Below, piece after piece: positions 45,618 through 54,160 of a stretch of 64,000 nucleotides of DNA. A program made the translations under genes and the position numbers. Each line of letters opens with the position of its first letter. Positions within the stretch are counted from its first letter, which is position 1. The DNA lies in assembly GCA_026705465.1 (NCBI GenBank), contig JAPPAP010000032.1:66693-130692 (forward strand), in the 5' to 3' direction. Source of the DNA: a bacterium (lineage in GTDB: Bacteria > Actinomycetota > Acidimicrobiia > Acidimicrobiales > Bin134). The notes under the pieces are model-generated. The model saw only the letters and a program-made list of their open reading frames with translations, made no database searches and was not told the DNA's origin.

Positions 45618-45697
45618 CGGATCCTCCCATCTCCCAAAAAGACACCCCGACCCTACCCAACCAACCCCCACCCCGTCACCATCGAACCTCCTGTCCG

Positions 45698-46033
45698 TTA
45701 CAGGCAGTGGTGTTGGGTGTAGACGCGGATTTCTTGGCGGGCTAGGGCGACGGCTTCTTCAAGGGCGAAGGCCCGCTCGAATAGCTCTTGGAGATCTTCG
45801 ATCTCGTCGATCTCCCGGGAGGCGTTGGCCACGGTGGTGACCGCCTCACGAATGTCCGGCGGTGCGGCATCTTCTAGGGCATCCAACTGGGTCAATTCGA
45901 CTTCCCCTTCAGCCGGCCGCATGCCCACACCGTCTTCGGCCAACTCGCAAAACGCCACCAGGTCCCCCTTGTCCTCACCACCACACGCCGTCAGAAGAAG
46001 AACCAACACCAGCAAAAGCGACAAGCCCCGCAT
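45698..46033 (-). CDS. Small predicted lipoprotein
   Basis: 111 residues. The N-terminal LSLLLVLVLLLTACGG is a lipoprotein signal with Cys17 as lipid anchor. The mature part is acidic and helical (ELAEDGVGMRP..., EIDEIEDLQELFERAFALEEAV) and holds two further Cys. Family not recognised. The ferredoxin gene starts 80 bases downstream on the same strand; a link is not evident. Upstream lies a 203-base spacer packed with hairpin-element copies. Confidence 0.7.
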   Translation of the reverse strand: MRGLSLLLVLVLLLTACGGEDKGDLVAFCELAEDGVGMRPAEGEVELTQLDALEDAAPPDIREAVTTVANASREIDEIEDLQELFERAFALEEAVALARQEIRVYTQHHCL

Positions 46034-46058
46034 ACGCCAATGACAGTAGCCCTAGAGG

Positions 46059-46080
46059 GCGGCGGGTCGTGTCGGAGCCA
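46059..46080. repeat. Hairpin element fragment, inverted right end
   Basis: GGCGGCGGGTCGTGTCGGAG reads as the reverse complement of the right end of the dispersed element (ACAGGACCCGCCGCC, with one change in ACAGG). It points opposite to full copy D, 12 bases away. Confidence 0.4.
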
Positions 46081-46091
46081 GAACAGGGTAG

Positions 46092-46179
46092 GCGGGCTGG
46101 TGGGTGGCGCCGGAGGCGGACCTGGCGCACGCGAAGCACGCCAGGCCGCCGTAGAGCGACAGGACCCGCCAGCCTGCCG
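46092..46179. repeat. Dispersed hairpin element, copy D
   Basis: An 88-bp diverged copy. Its long outer arms GGCGGGCTGGTGGGT and ACCCGCCAGCCTGCC pair over 15 positions with two G-T wobbles. GG, GGA, CC and ACAGG keep their relative places. The inner stem CCTGGCG/CGCCAGG is again a different sequence that still pairs, around a larger loop. The second stem is weak here. It lies between the lipoprotein and thiolase genes, both on the minus strand. Confidence 0.65.
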
Positions 46180-46189
46180 GTGTGAAGAG

Positions 46190-46218
46190 CCGCCTCGGAG
46201 ACAGGTCCCGCCGCCCGT
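46190..46218. repeat. Hairpin element fragment, right end
   Basis: GCCTCGGAGACAGG followed by TCCCGCCGCCC repeats the right-hand third of copies B and C, with one change (T for A before CCCGCC). It lies 11 bases after copy D and has no left half. Confidence 0.5.
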
Positions 46219-46236
46219 CTATAGGTACATTCATCG

Positions 46237-47403
46237 TTAGGAAGTGGGCTTGTCGGCGCCCACGATCCACATGGCGTAATACTGCGCGCCACCGCCGTAG
46301 GCGTGGCCGAAGGACTTGCGGGCGCCGTCCACCTGGTGGTCGCCGGCCATGCCTCGAACCTGGAGGGCGGCCTCGGCGAATCGGATCATGCCCGACGCTC
46401 CGATGGGGTTGGACGACAGCACGCCGCCCGAGCAATTTACCGGCAAATCGCCGCCGTCGAGATGAGTGGCCCCGTCCTCAACCAGCTTCCAGCCGTCTCC
46501 GATCTCGCAGAATCCCAGGCTCTCCAGCCACATCGGCTCGTACCACGAGAACGGCACATAGATCTCTACCTCGTCGATCTCCGCCCTCCGATCGGTGATG
46601 CCCGCCTGGGCGAACACGTCGTCGGCGCAGTCCCGGCTGGCCTGGGGATTCACCTCGTCGCGTCCCGGGAAGTTGTTGGCCTCGCTGCGCAACGCCGCGC
46701 CGTGGATCCAGGCCACCGGCTTGGTCGAAGCGTCCCCGGCGGCCTCGTCGCCCAGCACTATCGCGCAGGCCCCGTCGGACGATGGGCAGGTCTCGGAAAA
46801 CCGGATCGGCTCCCACAGCATGGGCGACTCCACCACCTGGTCGAAGGTCAGGTCTTGCTGTTGCAGGTGGGCATACGGATTGCGCAGCGCGTGCTGACGG
46901 TCTTTGAACGCCACCATGCAGCCGATCAGCTCGGGGGCGTTGGTGCGGGCCATGTACTGGCGGATGATGGGCGAGAAGTAGCCGCCGGCCCCGGCATTGA
47001 TCGAAACCGAGAACGGCTGGGGCAAAGACAGCGCCCAGGTGGCGTTGGACTCCGACTGCTTCTCGAATCCCAGGGTGAGCACCCGGCGGTGGATGCCGGC
47101 TTGAACCAGCGAGGCGGCCACCACCGCGGTAGACCCGCCCACCGATCCTGCGGTGTGGACCCGCAGCAGCGGCTTGCCCACCGCGCCCAGCGCCTCGGCC
47201 AGGAACAGCTCGGGCTGCATAACACCCTCGAAAAAGTCGGGGGCCTTGCCAACCACCACGGCATCAATATCGTCCCAACCCACCTCGGCGTCCTCCAGCG
47301 CCCGGTAGGCGGCCTCCCGCACTAGGCCGGGCAGTGACACGTCGCCCCGGGTGGTCTGATACTTGGTCTGGCCGACACCCAGCACTGCGGTGCGCTCAGC
47401 CAT
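46237..47403 (-). CDS. Thiolase-fold lipid-transfer-type protein
   Basis: 388 residues from ATG 47403. The thiolase/SCP2-like fold is indicated by AVLGVGQTKYQ, LRVHTAGSVGGSTAVVAASL, CPSSDGACAIVLGDEA and a C-terminal GHAYGGGAQYYAMW. The active-site Cys loop of true thiolases reads HTAGSVGGS here, so the nucleophilic Cys is absent. Such Cys-less members act with DUF35 partners as retro-aldolases or thiolase-like scaffolds (the Ltp2/ChsH2 type in sterol side-chain breakdown). The start overlaps the stop of the next thiolase-fold gene (ATGA), and two DUF35 genes are upstream. Confidence 0.85.
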   Translation of the reverse strand: MAERTAVLGVGQTKYQTTRGDVSLPGLVREAAYRALEDAEVGWDDIDAVVVGKAPDFFEGVMQPELFLAEALGAVGKPLLRVHTAGSVGGSTAVVAASLVQAGIHRRVLTLGFEKQSESNATWALSLPQPFSVSINAGAGGYFSPIIRQYMARTNAPELIGCMVAFKDRQHALRNPYAHLQQQDLTFDQVVESPMLWEPIRFSETCPSSDGACAIVLGDEAAGDASTKPVAWIHGAALRSEANNFPGRDEVNPQASRDCADDVFAQAGITDRRAEIDEVEIYVPFSWYEPMWLESLGFCEIGDGWKLVEDGATHLDGGDLPVNCSGGVLSSNPIGASGMIRFAEAALQVRGMAGDHQVDGARKSFGHAYGGGAQYYAMWIVGADKPTS

Positions 47404-48461
47404 CACTCCCCCTCCATCACGCACACCAGGTTCTGCTGGAGAAACAGCCCCGACGCGGCATGGCCCAGTACCCGGTCGGCCCGACCATCGTGAATCTGGC
47501 GGGCGGCGTCGGCGATGCGCATGAGGCCGGCGGCCATCATGGTGTGGCCGGCCAATGCTCCGCCGGTGGCGTTGACCGCGGTATCGGAGCCCAGCCCGAG
47601 TTCGGCCTCCAAGATGTGTTCTTGGGTGGTGAACGGAGCGGCCAGCTCAGCGGCGTCCAAACGATCGTTGCCTGCCCCGGCCTCCACGGCCGCCTTGCGG
47701 GCGCTGGGGGCCCTGGTGAGATCGCGCACCCCCGGTTGGTGGGGGTCGATTCGATGGTCGATGCCTCTGATCCACGCCGGTCGCTCGCACAGCTCCCGGG
47801 CCCGGTCGCCGGCCGCCAACACCACGGCCACGCCTCCGTCGGCGGAGGCCGCGCAGTCGCTGGGCCGCAGCGGGTCGGCAATGGGTTCCTCGGCCAGCAC
47901 CGAGTCGACGGTGGCGTCAGCGGAAGACCGCACGGCCAGCGGGTTGTCGGCCGCGCCGTTGAGGCTGCGGACCGCGATCTCAGCCAAACGCTGCTCGTTG
48001 ACCACTCCCGACTCCAGCATGATCCGAGCCTGGAGGGCGGCCATGGCGAAGGCGTCGGGCCATAGCGGCCCCAGGTAGTAGGGGTCGAGTTGGGTGGAGA
48101 GCACGTCGCGCAGCGATCCGGGCGACGACTTGCCGTAGCTGTACACCAGCGCGGTGTCTATGCCGCCAATCTGGAGCTTGACCCACGACTCATACAGCGC
48201 CCAGGCCCCGTCCATCTCCACATGGCTCTCGCTGATGGGCGGCACCGCGCCCACCGCGTCCAAGGTGTGGACGAACGAAAACGCCTGCCCGGCCAGGAAG
48301 TCGCTGCTTCCCGAGCAGGTGAAGCCGATGTCGTCTTGAGTGAAGCCCACCGCGCCCCGGGCCTCGTTGATGATCGGCACCATCAACTCCACCTCGGTGG
48401 TGTGGGTGAGGGCCTTTTCCTGGCTCTGGGCCACCGACACCACGGCGATGTCGCGCGTCAC
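47403..48461 (-). CDS. Thiolase-fold lipid-transfer-type protein
   Basis: 352 residues, shorter than its partner. Family signs are IAVVSVAQSQEK at the start, ASADGGVAVVLAAGDRA in the middle and NATGGALAGHTMMAAGLMRIADAARQI at the end. At the nucleophile position the sequence runs through ESHVEMDGAWAL, with no Cys, so it too is not a classical thiolase. It overlaps the DUF35 gene upstream by 4 bases. The pair of unequal Cys-less thiolase proteins with two DUF35 proteins suggests a hetero-oligomeric complex on acyl-CoA. Confidence 0.82.
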   Translation of the reverse strand: MTRDIAVVSVAQSQEKALTHTTEVELMVPIINEARGAVGFTQDDIGFTCSGSSDFLAGQAFSFVHTLDAVGAVPPISESHVEMDGAWALYESWVKLQIGGIDTALVYSYGKSSPGSLRDVLSTQLDPYYLGPLWPDAFAMAALQARIMLESGVVNEQRLAEIAVRSLNGAADNPLAVRSSADATVDSVLAEEPIADPLRPSDCAASADGGVAVVLAAGDRARELCERPAWIRGIDHRIDPHQPGVRDLTRAPSARKAAVEAGAGNDRLDAAELAAPFTTQEHILEAELGLGSDTAVNATGGALAGHTMMAAGLMRIADAARQIHDGRADRVLGHAASGLFLQQNLVCVMEGE

Positions 48462-49072
48462 CCCTCCTCCCCCGCAGCTTGCTCTCCCGACTCAGCGGCC
48501 TGCTTGGCGTGCCAGGCGTTGGTGCCCGCGGCGGTTACCGGTATGTCGGGCTCGCCGGTGGGCTCCCAATACAGGATGTTCTCCGCGGTGCGGCCCAGTT
48601 GGTCGTCGGGCTTCCACACCGCCCGCACCCGCATCCCCATGCGCACCTCGGAGGTATCGATCCCGGCCACCAACCCGAGGAAGCCGATGTCGGCGCCGTC
48701 GAGGTGGATCCAGGCGCTTACGTAGGGGATCTCCAAGTCATCCCGACCCGGAATGGGCAGTCGGGTCACGCAGAAGCCCCCCACATGGCCGGTGTCGGGC
48801 AGCTCCACATAGTCGGGTGTGGCCGCGCCGTGGCGGGGATCCACCCCTCGAGGCGGCACGAACACCGCCCCATCCACCGGCGAGCGCTGGCCCAGGATCT
48901 TGCGGTCGGCAAAGGCGTTCAAATATCCGGATGAGGCCGAACCGGGAATGAAGTCGTACTCCAAGCGGATTGGAGTACGCACCGAACGCACCGGTTCCAC
49001 ATCGGCCAGCTTCTCGGGCAGGCGTACCTCACCCGACAGCGCGGCAGGAGGAATGCTCGGATCGGCGCTCAT
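48458..49072 (-). CDS. DUF35 OB-fold acyl-CoA-associated protein
   Basis: 204 residues. The OB-fold part has GFCVTRLPIPGRD, VSAWIHLDGADIGFLGLV and VRMGMRVRAVW. The usual rubredoxin-like zinc ribbon before it (CxxC...CxxC) is degenerate: KILGQRSPVDGAVFVPPRG has Ser and Asp where Cys would be. DUF35 proteins bind acyl-CoA next to thiolase-like aldolases. It overlaps both neighbours by 4 bases. The loss of zinc cysteines is shared with the second DUF35 protein here. Confidence 0.8.
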   Translation of the reverse strand: MSADPSIPPAALSGEVRLPEKLADVEPVRSVRTPIRLEYDFIPGSASSGYLNAFADRKILGQRSPVDGAVFVPPRGVDPRHGAATPDYVELPDTGHVGGFCVTRLPIPGRDDLEIPYVSAWIHLDGADIGFLGLVAGIDTSEVRMGMRVRAVWKPDDQLGRTAENILYWEPTGEPDIPVTAAGTNAWHAKQAAESGEQAAGEEG

Positions 49073-49515
49073 TGCCCCGCTCCCTCGGGGACGAATCCCT
49101 CCAGATCAGCGATATGTCCCTCGCGCTCCGATCGCCACCGAACGGTCACCCGCATTCCGACCGACAGCTCGTCGGGGCCGCCCACCAGCAGCCCGTGGAC
49201 CATGGGGGTGTCGGCCCCGTCAAGGCGGATCATGCCCAAGCCGTGGGGCTGGTCCCAAGGCGACTGCGACCGGGGCGGATCCACCCAGGTCCAGCTCACC
49301 AGCTCACCGCCCGGCCCCACCTCCACCAGTTCGGTCAACGGGGCTGATGTTTCCGGGTCATACTCAGTGGGCGGGCACAGCACAGTGCCGTCGGGGCGGC
49401 GGATGCCCAAAACGATCCCCTCCCGCAGACCGGTCAGAAAAGCCCCGATCACCGGGCCGGTGGTTCGGGTGAACGGGTACTCCAGTACCAGATCGGCCCG
49501 CAGGCGCTCGGCCAT
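49069..49515 (-). CDS. DUF35 OB-fold acyl-CoA-associated protein, second copy
   Basis: 148 residues from ATG 49515; upstream frame is inside the next gene. It has GIRRPDGTVLCPPTEYDP (degenerate ribbon with one Cys), VSWTWVDPP and MIRLDGADTPMVHGLLVGG, then VGMRVTVRWRSE. Same fold as 48458-49072 but only loosely similar. It probably binds acyl-CoA with one of the thiolase-fold proteins. It lies 4 bases downstream of the PEP-utiliser-domain gene. Confidence 0.78.
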   Translation of the reverse strand: MAERLRADLVLEYPFTRTTGPVIGAFLTGLREGIVLGIRRPDGTVLCPPTEYDPETSAPLTELVEVGPGGELVSWTWVDPPRSQSPWDQPHGLGMIRLDGADTPMVHGLLVGGPDELSVGMRVTVRWRSEREGHIADLEGFVPEGAGQ

Positions 49516-49519
49516 CTGC

Positions 49520-49882
49520 CTAGCCCTGCCCGTCCACCGAGATGGTGCCCGCGTCGGTGTCGATGACCACTGGAGCACCGTCGGCTGGCTCATCCCCGTC
49601 GAACTCAACCCCCATCAAACACGGGATCTGGAAGTCTCGGCTGATGATGGCCAGGTGGCTTTCGATGTCGCCCGATCGGCACAGAATCCCGGCCAGGTCG
49701 GCCTCGATGGGGGCCAAGAATGTGGCCCCGGCGTCTTTCACCAGTGCCACCGTCTCCGAGGCGACATCGTCTCCGGCGTCTAGCACGGCGATCACGTCAT
49801 CGGGCGTGTCGAAGCGCATCAGCCGACCCTGGCCGGAGATGCCGGAGAACACCGGGCTGCCCCGGCCAACAACGCCGCCCAT
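49520..49882 (-). CDS. Stand-alone PEP-utilising enzyme swivelling domain
   Basis: 120 residues. The sequence GILCRSGDIESHLAIISRDFQIPCLMGV fits (in pieces) the phosphohistidine domain of PEP synthase and PPDK, with the phosphorylatable His in ESHLAI. In those enzymes it swings between ATP- and PEP-binding domains. Here it is alone, with no ATP-grasp domain beside it. It may work with a partner encoded elsewhere or have a binding role. It sits between a DUF35 gene (4 bases) and the alcohol dehydrogenase gene (37 bases). Confidence 0.8.
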   Translation of the reverse strand: MGGVVGRGSPVFSGISGQGRLMRFDTPDDVIAVLDAGDDVASETVALVKDAGATFLAPIEADLAGILCRSGDIESHLAIISRDFQIPCLMGVEFDGDEPADGAPVVIDTDAGTISVDGQG

Positions 49883-49919
49883 CAGTTATCGACCCCCAGG
49901 CCCGTGAATCGCACCGGCA

Positions 49920-51002
49920 TCAAAACTCGATGACCTGGCGCACGACCTCGCCGTTGCGCACCGCTTCCAGCGCGGGGTTTATCTCGTCGATGGTGATGCG
50001 CCGGGTGATCATGCGCTCCAAGTCGAGTTTGCCGCTCTTCCACAACCGCAGCAGCTTGTGAAAGTCGGTGCGCACGTCGGTGCCGCCGTAGTAGGAGCCG
50101 ATCAAGGTCTTCTCGTTGTAGAAGAGCTCGAAGGCGCTGAACGACACCATCTCCTCCATCCGGCCCACACCCACGATGCAGCAGGTGCCGCCCCGACGGG
50201 TCATGTCGTAGGCGGTGCGCATCAAGGCGGGAATGCCGACGCACTCCAGGGCGAAATCGAACCCATCGCCCCCGGTGATCTCGTTCTTGGCGTCCTCCAG
50301 ATCTTCGGGCAACACCGCGTGGGTGGCACCGAAGGAGATCGCCTCGTCCAGCTTGGCCGGGTTTTTGTCCACCGCCACGATCTCGGCCGCGCCGGCGATC
50401 CGGGCGCCTTGGATGGCGGCCACGCCCACACCGCCGGCACCGAACACCACCACCGATGAGCCCGGGCTCACCTTGGCGGTGTTGAGCGAGGCGCCGGCGC
50501 CGGTCATCACCCCGCAGCCAATGAGAGAGGCCACGTCCAACGGAATGTCGGGGTCGATCTTCACCACGCCCTGGCGGGGCATGATCAGCTTCTCGGCGAA
50601 GGTGCCCGCCCCGGCCATGCCGAACAGGTCGGTGCCTGCCTGGCGGAACTTCGTGCGAGCCATCGAAGCCAATGCGATGTTGGGGCACAGATTCGGCTGG
50701 TGGCGACCGGTGCAGTACACGCAATTCCCGCATGAAGGCGACCACACCACGATCACATGGTCGCCGGGGGCCAATTCGTCAACGTTGGAACCGACCTCCT
50801 CGATGATCCCCGCGCCCTCGTGGCCAAGCACCGCCGGCGGGGCCTGGGGAATGGTCCCGTTCATGGCCGAAACATCGGAGTGGCACACTCCGGTGTGGGT
50901 GATCTTGATGGCCACGTCGTCGGGGCCCATCTCCACCAACTCAACGTCGTCGCACACCTCGAGGTTGACGTCGCCCGTTTCTCGCATAATCGCCGCAAGC
51001 AT
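49920..51002 (-). CDS. Zinc-dependent alcohol dehydrogenase (class III-like MDR)
   Basis: 360 residues. The catalytic zinc motif is GVCHSDVSAMNG with GHEGAGIIEEVGSNV, and the structural zinc lobe is CGNCVYCTGRHQPNLC. NAD binding is in VVVFGAGGVGVAAIQGARIAGA. It oxidises an alcohol or reduces an aldehyde. It is the first gene of the minus-strand thiolase/DUF35 run, so it likely acts on the same acyl or alcohol chain. It is divergent from an unrecognised gene across about 120 bases. Confidence 0.92.
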   Translation of the reverse strand: MLAAIMRETGDVNLEVCDDVELVEMGPDDVAIKITHTGVCHSDVSAMNGTIPQAPPAVLGHEGAGIIEEVGSNVDELAPGDHVIVVWSPSCGNCVYCTGRHQPNLCPNIALASMARTKFRQAGTDLFGMAGAGTFAEKLIMPRQGVVKIDPDIPLDVASLIGCGVMTGAGASLNTAKVSPGSSVVVFGAGGVGVAAIQGARIAGAAEIVAVDKNPAKLDEAISFGATHAVLPEDLEDAKNEITGGDGFDFALECVGIPALMRTAYDMTRRGGTCCIVGVGRMEEMVSFSAFELFYNEKTLIGSYYGGTDVRTDFHKLLRLWKSGKLDLERMITRRITIDEINPALEAVRNGEVVRQVIEF

Positions 51003-51122
51003 TGAAGGATCGTAGGCCGAGCCTGCCTTTCACGACACACCTAGCTGCCAAACCAAACCACGCAAGAACTTCGCCTTTCCGACTGAATGCAGTTGAAGCG
51101 CCTTTGGCTAGTCTCATCAGCC

Positions 51123-52280
51123 ATGCCGCAGACCATGCCGCTGGACACCCAGGAACTGAACCGAATGGTGGAGTTCTGGGACATCCTGGTGTCGGAGAAC
51201 TCCAAGCGGCGCACCGGCCTCACCTCTGGGCTCATTCCGGTGCGGGAGTACACCAGCTACTCGGGCATGGAGGCCTGGCTGCGGTGGCCCGACATCTTGG
51301 CCCGCTGCGACGAGGTACTGGAGGCCTCCGAGTTAGGGGCCAGGATGCGGGGTCCGGGCACCCAGACCACCAACGCCCACCCCTTCGCCCTGGTGTGCAT
51401 CCCGTTCGGCGGTTGGAGAGCGCTGGAAGAGCTGTCGGCCATGGGACTCACCACCCAGGTGGAAGACGTGGAAGATCGGGTGCGATTCCTCATGGACTAC
51501 TGGATCCGCTGGGTGGAGCCCTGGCGGGGCGACGGCTTCCGCTCTTGTTGGGACGCGGCCGACACGCTGCGGACCTGCGACCCAGAGATCATCGACACCC
51601 TCTATGAGGCTGCCTGGCCGATGGACGGCGACGGCGACAACCGCACGGCCCGCCGATTCGTGGCCGGACTCCAGCAGTACCTGTTTCTGTTGTACCTCGA
51701 CACCCGGCTGGGCACAGGGGACACCGGCCCTTACCCGCTGCCCAACGGCCGCCACATGATCGTTCGGGAGTTCTCGTCGCTGGCCCAGAGCTGGATCCCC
51801 TGGAGCCACGTGGCCGCCGATGTCCCCTACCAGAACCTGGTGGTGGGCCTGGTGTTCCGCCCCGGCATCCATAACCGGGTGAACGACCTGTCCACCACCT
51901 TCTCAGTGCCGGCCGACAACCTGGCCTGGCTGGAGGCCATGTCGGTGTTCGAGCCCCGGCCCGGCGGGAAGCTGGTGCCGGTGGACCGGGAGGAGATGCC
52001 CGAGATCCTGGCGGCGATCAAGAAGGCCCAGGGCGACGCCTACCGGCTGATGAACACCTGGACCTTCGAGGAGAAGGTCCACAACGGCACCTACGTCTAC
52101 TTCCGGGGCCTGATGTGGCCGTTCACCAACATGCTGGACATCGACGACGAGTTCGACTGGTCGCTCCCCCACCCCCACACCGCCGAGACGGTGTGGCCCA
52201 TCTTCGCCGGCGGCCTGCCCGAACAGGAAGGCGCTGAAGAGGTCACCTTCCCAATGTTCCCCCGCCTAGAAAGCGCCTAA
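51123..52280 (+). CDS. Hypothetical protein, unrecognised
   Basis: 385 residues from ATG 51123; ATGs at 51087 and 51135 are alternatives. I do not recognise the family. It is soluble, Trp- and Asp-rich (WIRWVEPWRGDGF, SWIPWSHVA, WTFEEKVHNGTYVYFRGLMWPF), with no signal peptide, membrane helix or nucleotide motif. Scattered His (HVAADV, RPGIHNRV, LPHPHTAE) could bind metal but no known pattern is met. It is 3 bases upstream of an LLM oxidoreductase, so it is probably a partner or successive step in that pathway. Confidence 0.7.
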   Translation: MPQTMPLDTQELNRMVEFWDILVSENSKRRTGLTSGLIPVREYTSYSGMEAWLRWPDILARCDEVLEASELGARMRGPGTQTTNAHPFALVCIPFGGWRALEELSAMGLTTQVEDVEDRVRFLMDYWIRWVEPWRGDGFRSCWDAADTLRTCDPEIIDTLYEAAWPMDGDGDNRTARRFVAGLQQYLFLLYLDTRLGTGDTGPYPLPNGRHMIVREFSSLAQSWIPWSHVAADVPYQNLVVGLVFRPGIHNRVNDLSTTFSVPADNLAWLEAMSVFEPRPGGKLVPVDREEMPEILAAIKKAQGDAYRLMNTWTFEEKVHNGTYVYFRGLMWPFTNMLDIDDEFDWSLPHPHTAETVWPIFAGGLPEQEGAEEVTFPMFPRLESA

Positions 52281-52283
52281 CCC

Positions 52284-53294
52284 ATGAAGTTCGACATGCC
52301 GCTATCCGCTGATCTGGCGGGGGCCCGGGACCAAGCCCAGGCCTACGAGGCCATGGGGGTCGACGGGGTGTTCACCTTTGAGGGCCAGCGAGACGTGTTC
52401 TTCCCGCTGCTGAGTGCGGCCCAGGACACCAGCCTCGACCTCTACACCAACGTGGCCATCGCCTTGCCCCGAAGCCCGATGCACCTGGCCTACCAGTCGT
52501 TCGACCTGCACCGGCTGTCGGATGGGAAGTTCGCCTTGGGCCTGGGGTCGCAGATCAAGCCTCACATCACCAAGCGCTACAGCGCGGTGTGGGACCGCCC
52601 GGTGGCCCAGATGCGGGAGCTGATGGCCGCCACCAAGGCCATCTTCGCCCGGTGGCAGGACGGCGATGCCCTCGACTTCAAGGGCGACTACTACACCTTC
52701 ACCCTCTCCACTCCGATCTTCGAGCCCGAGCCGCTGGAGTGGGGGACGCCGCCCATCTGGGCCGGGGCGCTGGGTCCGAAGATGACCAAGATGGTGGCCG
52801 AGACTGCCGACGGCATCTTGATCCACCCGTTCTGCTCCGAGCACTTCCTGCGGACCAAGACACTGCCCGCAGTGGAAGCGGGCCTAGCCGCCGCCGGGCG
52901 CAGCCGGGACGACTTCCTCTTCGGCGTGGGGGTGATTGTCGGGCTGTACGGAGACGACGCCGACGAGTCAGAGGCTTGGCGAGTGGAGCAGCTCTGCCGT
53001 TCCAACCTCGGCTTCTACGGCTCCACTCCGGCCTACCGGGTGGTGCTCGACGCCCACGGCTGGGGCGAGCTCCAAGACGAGCTCAATCGCCTCACCAAAC
53101 AGGGCCGCTGGGGCGACATCGGCGACGTGTGGGACGACGAGATGGTCCACACCCTCAGCATTCAGGGCACCCCGGCCGAAGCTGCCGCGGAGATTCACAA
53201 CCGCTTCGGCGGTCTGGCCGACCGCGTCCACCTCTCCCTCCACGGCGCCCCCCAACCCCTGGTCGCCGAGCTGTTCGCCAACCTCAAGGGCTGA
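52284..53294 (+). CDS. LLM-class F420-dependent oxidoreductase
   Basis: 336 residues. The luciferase-like barrel shows in ARDQAQAYEAMGVDGVFTFEG, LYTNVAIALPRSPMHLAYQS and KFALGLGSQIKPHI, then WAGALGPKMTKMVAETADGILIHPF. It resembles the actinobacterial F420-dependent TIGR03617-type proteins; this is by recall, not a search. It differs from the LLM protein at 18024. It follows the unknown 51123 gene by 3 bases. It is tail to tail with the intradiol dioxygenase gene with 3 bases between. The substrate is unknown. Confidence 0.87.
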   Translation: MKFDMPLSADLAGARDQAQAYEAMGVDGVFTFEGQRDVFFPLLSAAQDTSLDLYTNVAIALPRSPMHLAYQSFDLHRLSDGKFALGLGSQIKPHITKRYSAVWDRPVAQMRELMAATKAIFARWQDGDALDFKGDYYTFTLSTPIFEPEPLEWGTPPIWAGALGPKMTKMVAETADGILIHPFCSEHFLRTKTLPAVEAGLAAAGRSRDDFLFGVGVIVGLYGDDADESEAWRVEQLCRSNLGFYGSTPAYRVVLDAHGWGELQDELNRLTKQGRWGDIGDVWDDEMVHTLSIQGTPAEAAAEIHNRFGGLADRVHLSLHGAPQPLVAELFANLKG

Positions 53295-53297
53295 ACG

Positions 53298-54122
53298 TCA
53301 ACCGCCGAGCGGCTCGAGTACGAAGTCGTAGCGGCATTCGCCGTCACTCATGTCCACCACCAGGGAGTTTCGGACACCGAACACCGCGTCAGTGTCGAGG
53401 TAATCGCTGTCCTGGTCGAACAGGTGGGTGATGACTGGCTTGTATCCGGAGGCGGAGACCACGAAGTGGACGTGGGCCGGACGCCAGTTGTGACGGCCGT
53501 TGGCGAACAAGAGCTCCCCGGCTGGCCCATCGCCGGGGATGGAATACGCCACGGGACGGGTGGTGACCACTTCGTAAGCGCCGTCGGAGGCGGTGGTGAA
53601 CACCCCCCGCATGTTCATCGGCGTCTGCTCCGGATCCTGCACGTCGTAGAGCCCGTTGGCGGCGGTCTGCCACACATCTAGTTCCGCGCCTTCAACCGGA
53701 TTGCCCGCCAAATCATGTACGAACCCCTTCATCGCAAGCGGCTTGTCGCCGGGCATCCGATCGATCACGATGCTCTCCCCCATTTCTTTGCGAGGGGCGC
53801 CTTCCATGTGGAACGGGCCGAAAACGGTGGGTTCGGTGCTCCCGTCGGCGGCAACGTGGTTGATCATCTCCACCAGCATCGACACTCCCAGAGTGTCAGA
53901 CATCAAGATGAACTCTTGGCGCTGCTCATCGCACATCTTCCCGGTGGCGGTCAGAGCCTCGATGCCAGCGAACCACTCTTGGCGGGTCAAACCCACTTCC
54001 TCCACAAAGGCCAGAAGATGACGGATAGCCGCAGTGGTGATCTCGGCCAACCGAGGATTGGGCGAATCCTCATAGCGAGACAGCACATCGGCGAGATGCT
54101 CGGCGGGGGTGATATTGGCCAC
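53298..54122 (-). CDS. Intradiol dioxygenase, probably hydroxyquinol 1,2-dioxygenase
   Basis: 274 residues from GTG 54122, with an AGGAGG site just upstream; the frame to 54365 is not used. The non-heme Fe(III) ligands are Tyr159 (NGLYDVQ), Tyr193 (PVAYSIP) and His217/His219 (RPAHVHF). The N-terminal helical dimer domain contains EWFAGIEALTATGKMCDEQRQEFILMSDTLG. Catechol and hydroxyquinol enzymes share these. Hydroxyquinol is favoured because maleylacetate reductase is in the same gene run and no muconate cycloisomerase is seen. The product would be maleylacetate. Confidence 0.87.
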   Translation of the reverse strand: MANITPAEHLADVLSRYEDSPNPRLAEITTAAIRHLLAFVEEVGLTRQEWFAGIEALTATGKMCDEQRQEFILMSDTLGVSMLVEMINHVAADGSTEPTVFGPFHMEGAPRKEMGESIVIDRMPGDKPLAMKGFVHDLAGNPVEGAELDVWQTAANGLYDVQDPEQTPMNMRGVFTTASDGAYEVVTTRPVAYSIPGDGPAGELLFANGRHNWRPAHVHFVVSASGYKPVITHLFDQDSDYLDTDAVFGVRNSLVVDMSDGECRYDFVLEPLGG

Positions 54123-54160
54123 GATTCCTCCTGGTTCTGTGGGGTTTGTCTGGCTGACGA

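Noticed and set aside
46237-49882. The thiolase/DUF35 run as an ordinary beta-oxidation thiolase operon
   Set aside because: Neither thiolase-fold protein has the nucleophilic Cys, so classical thiolysis is unlikely.
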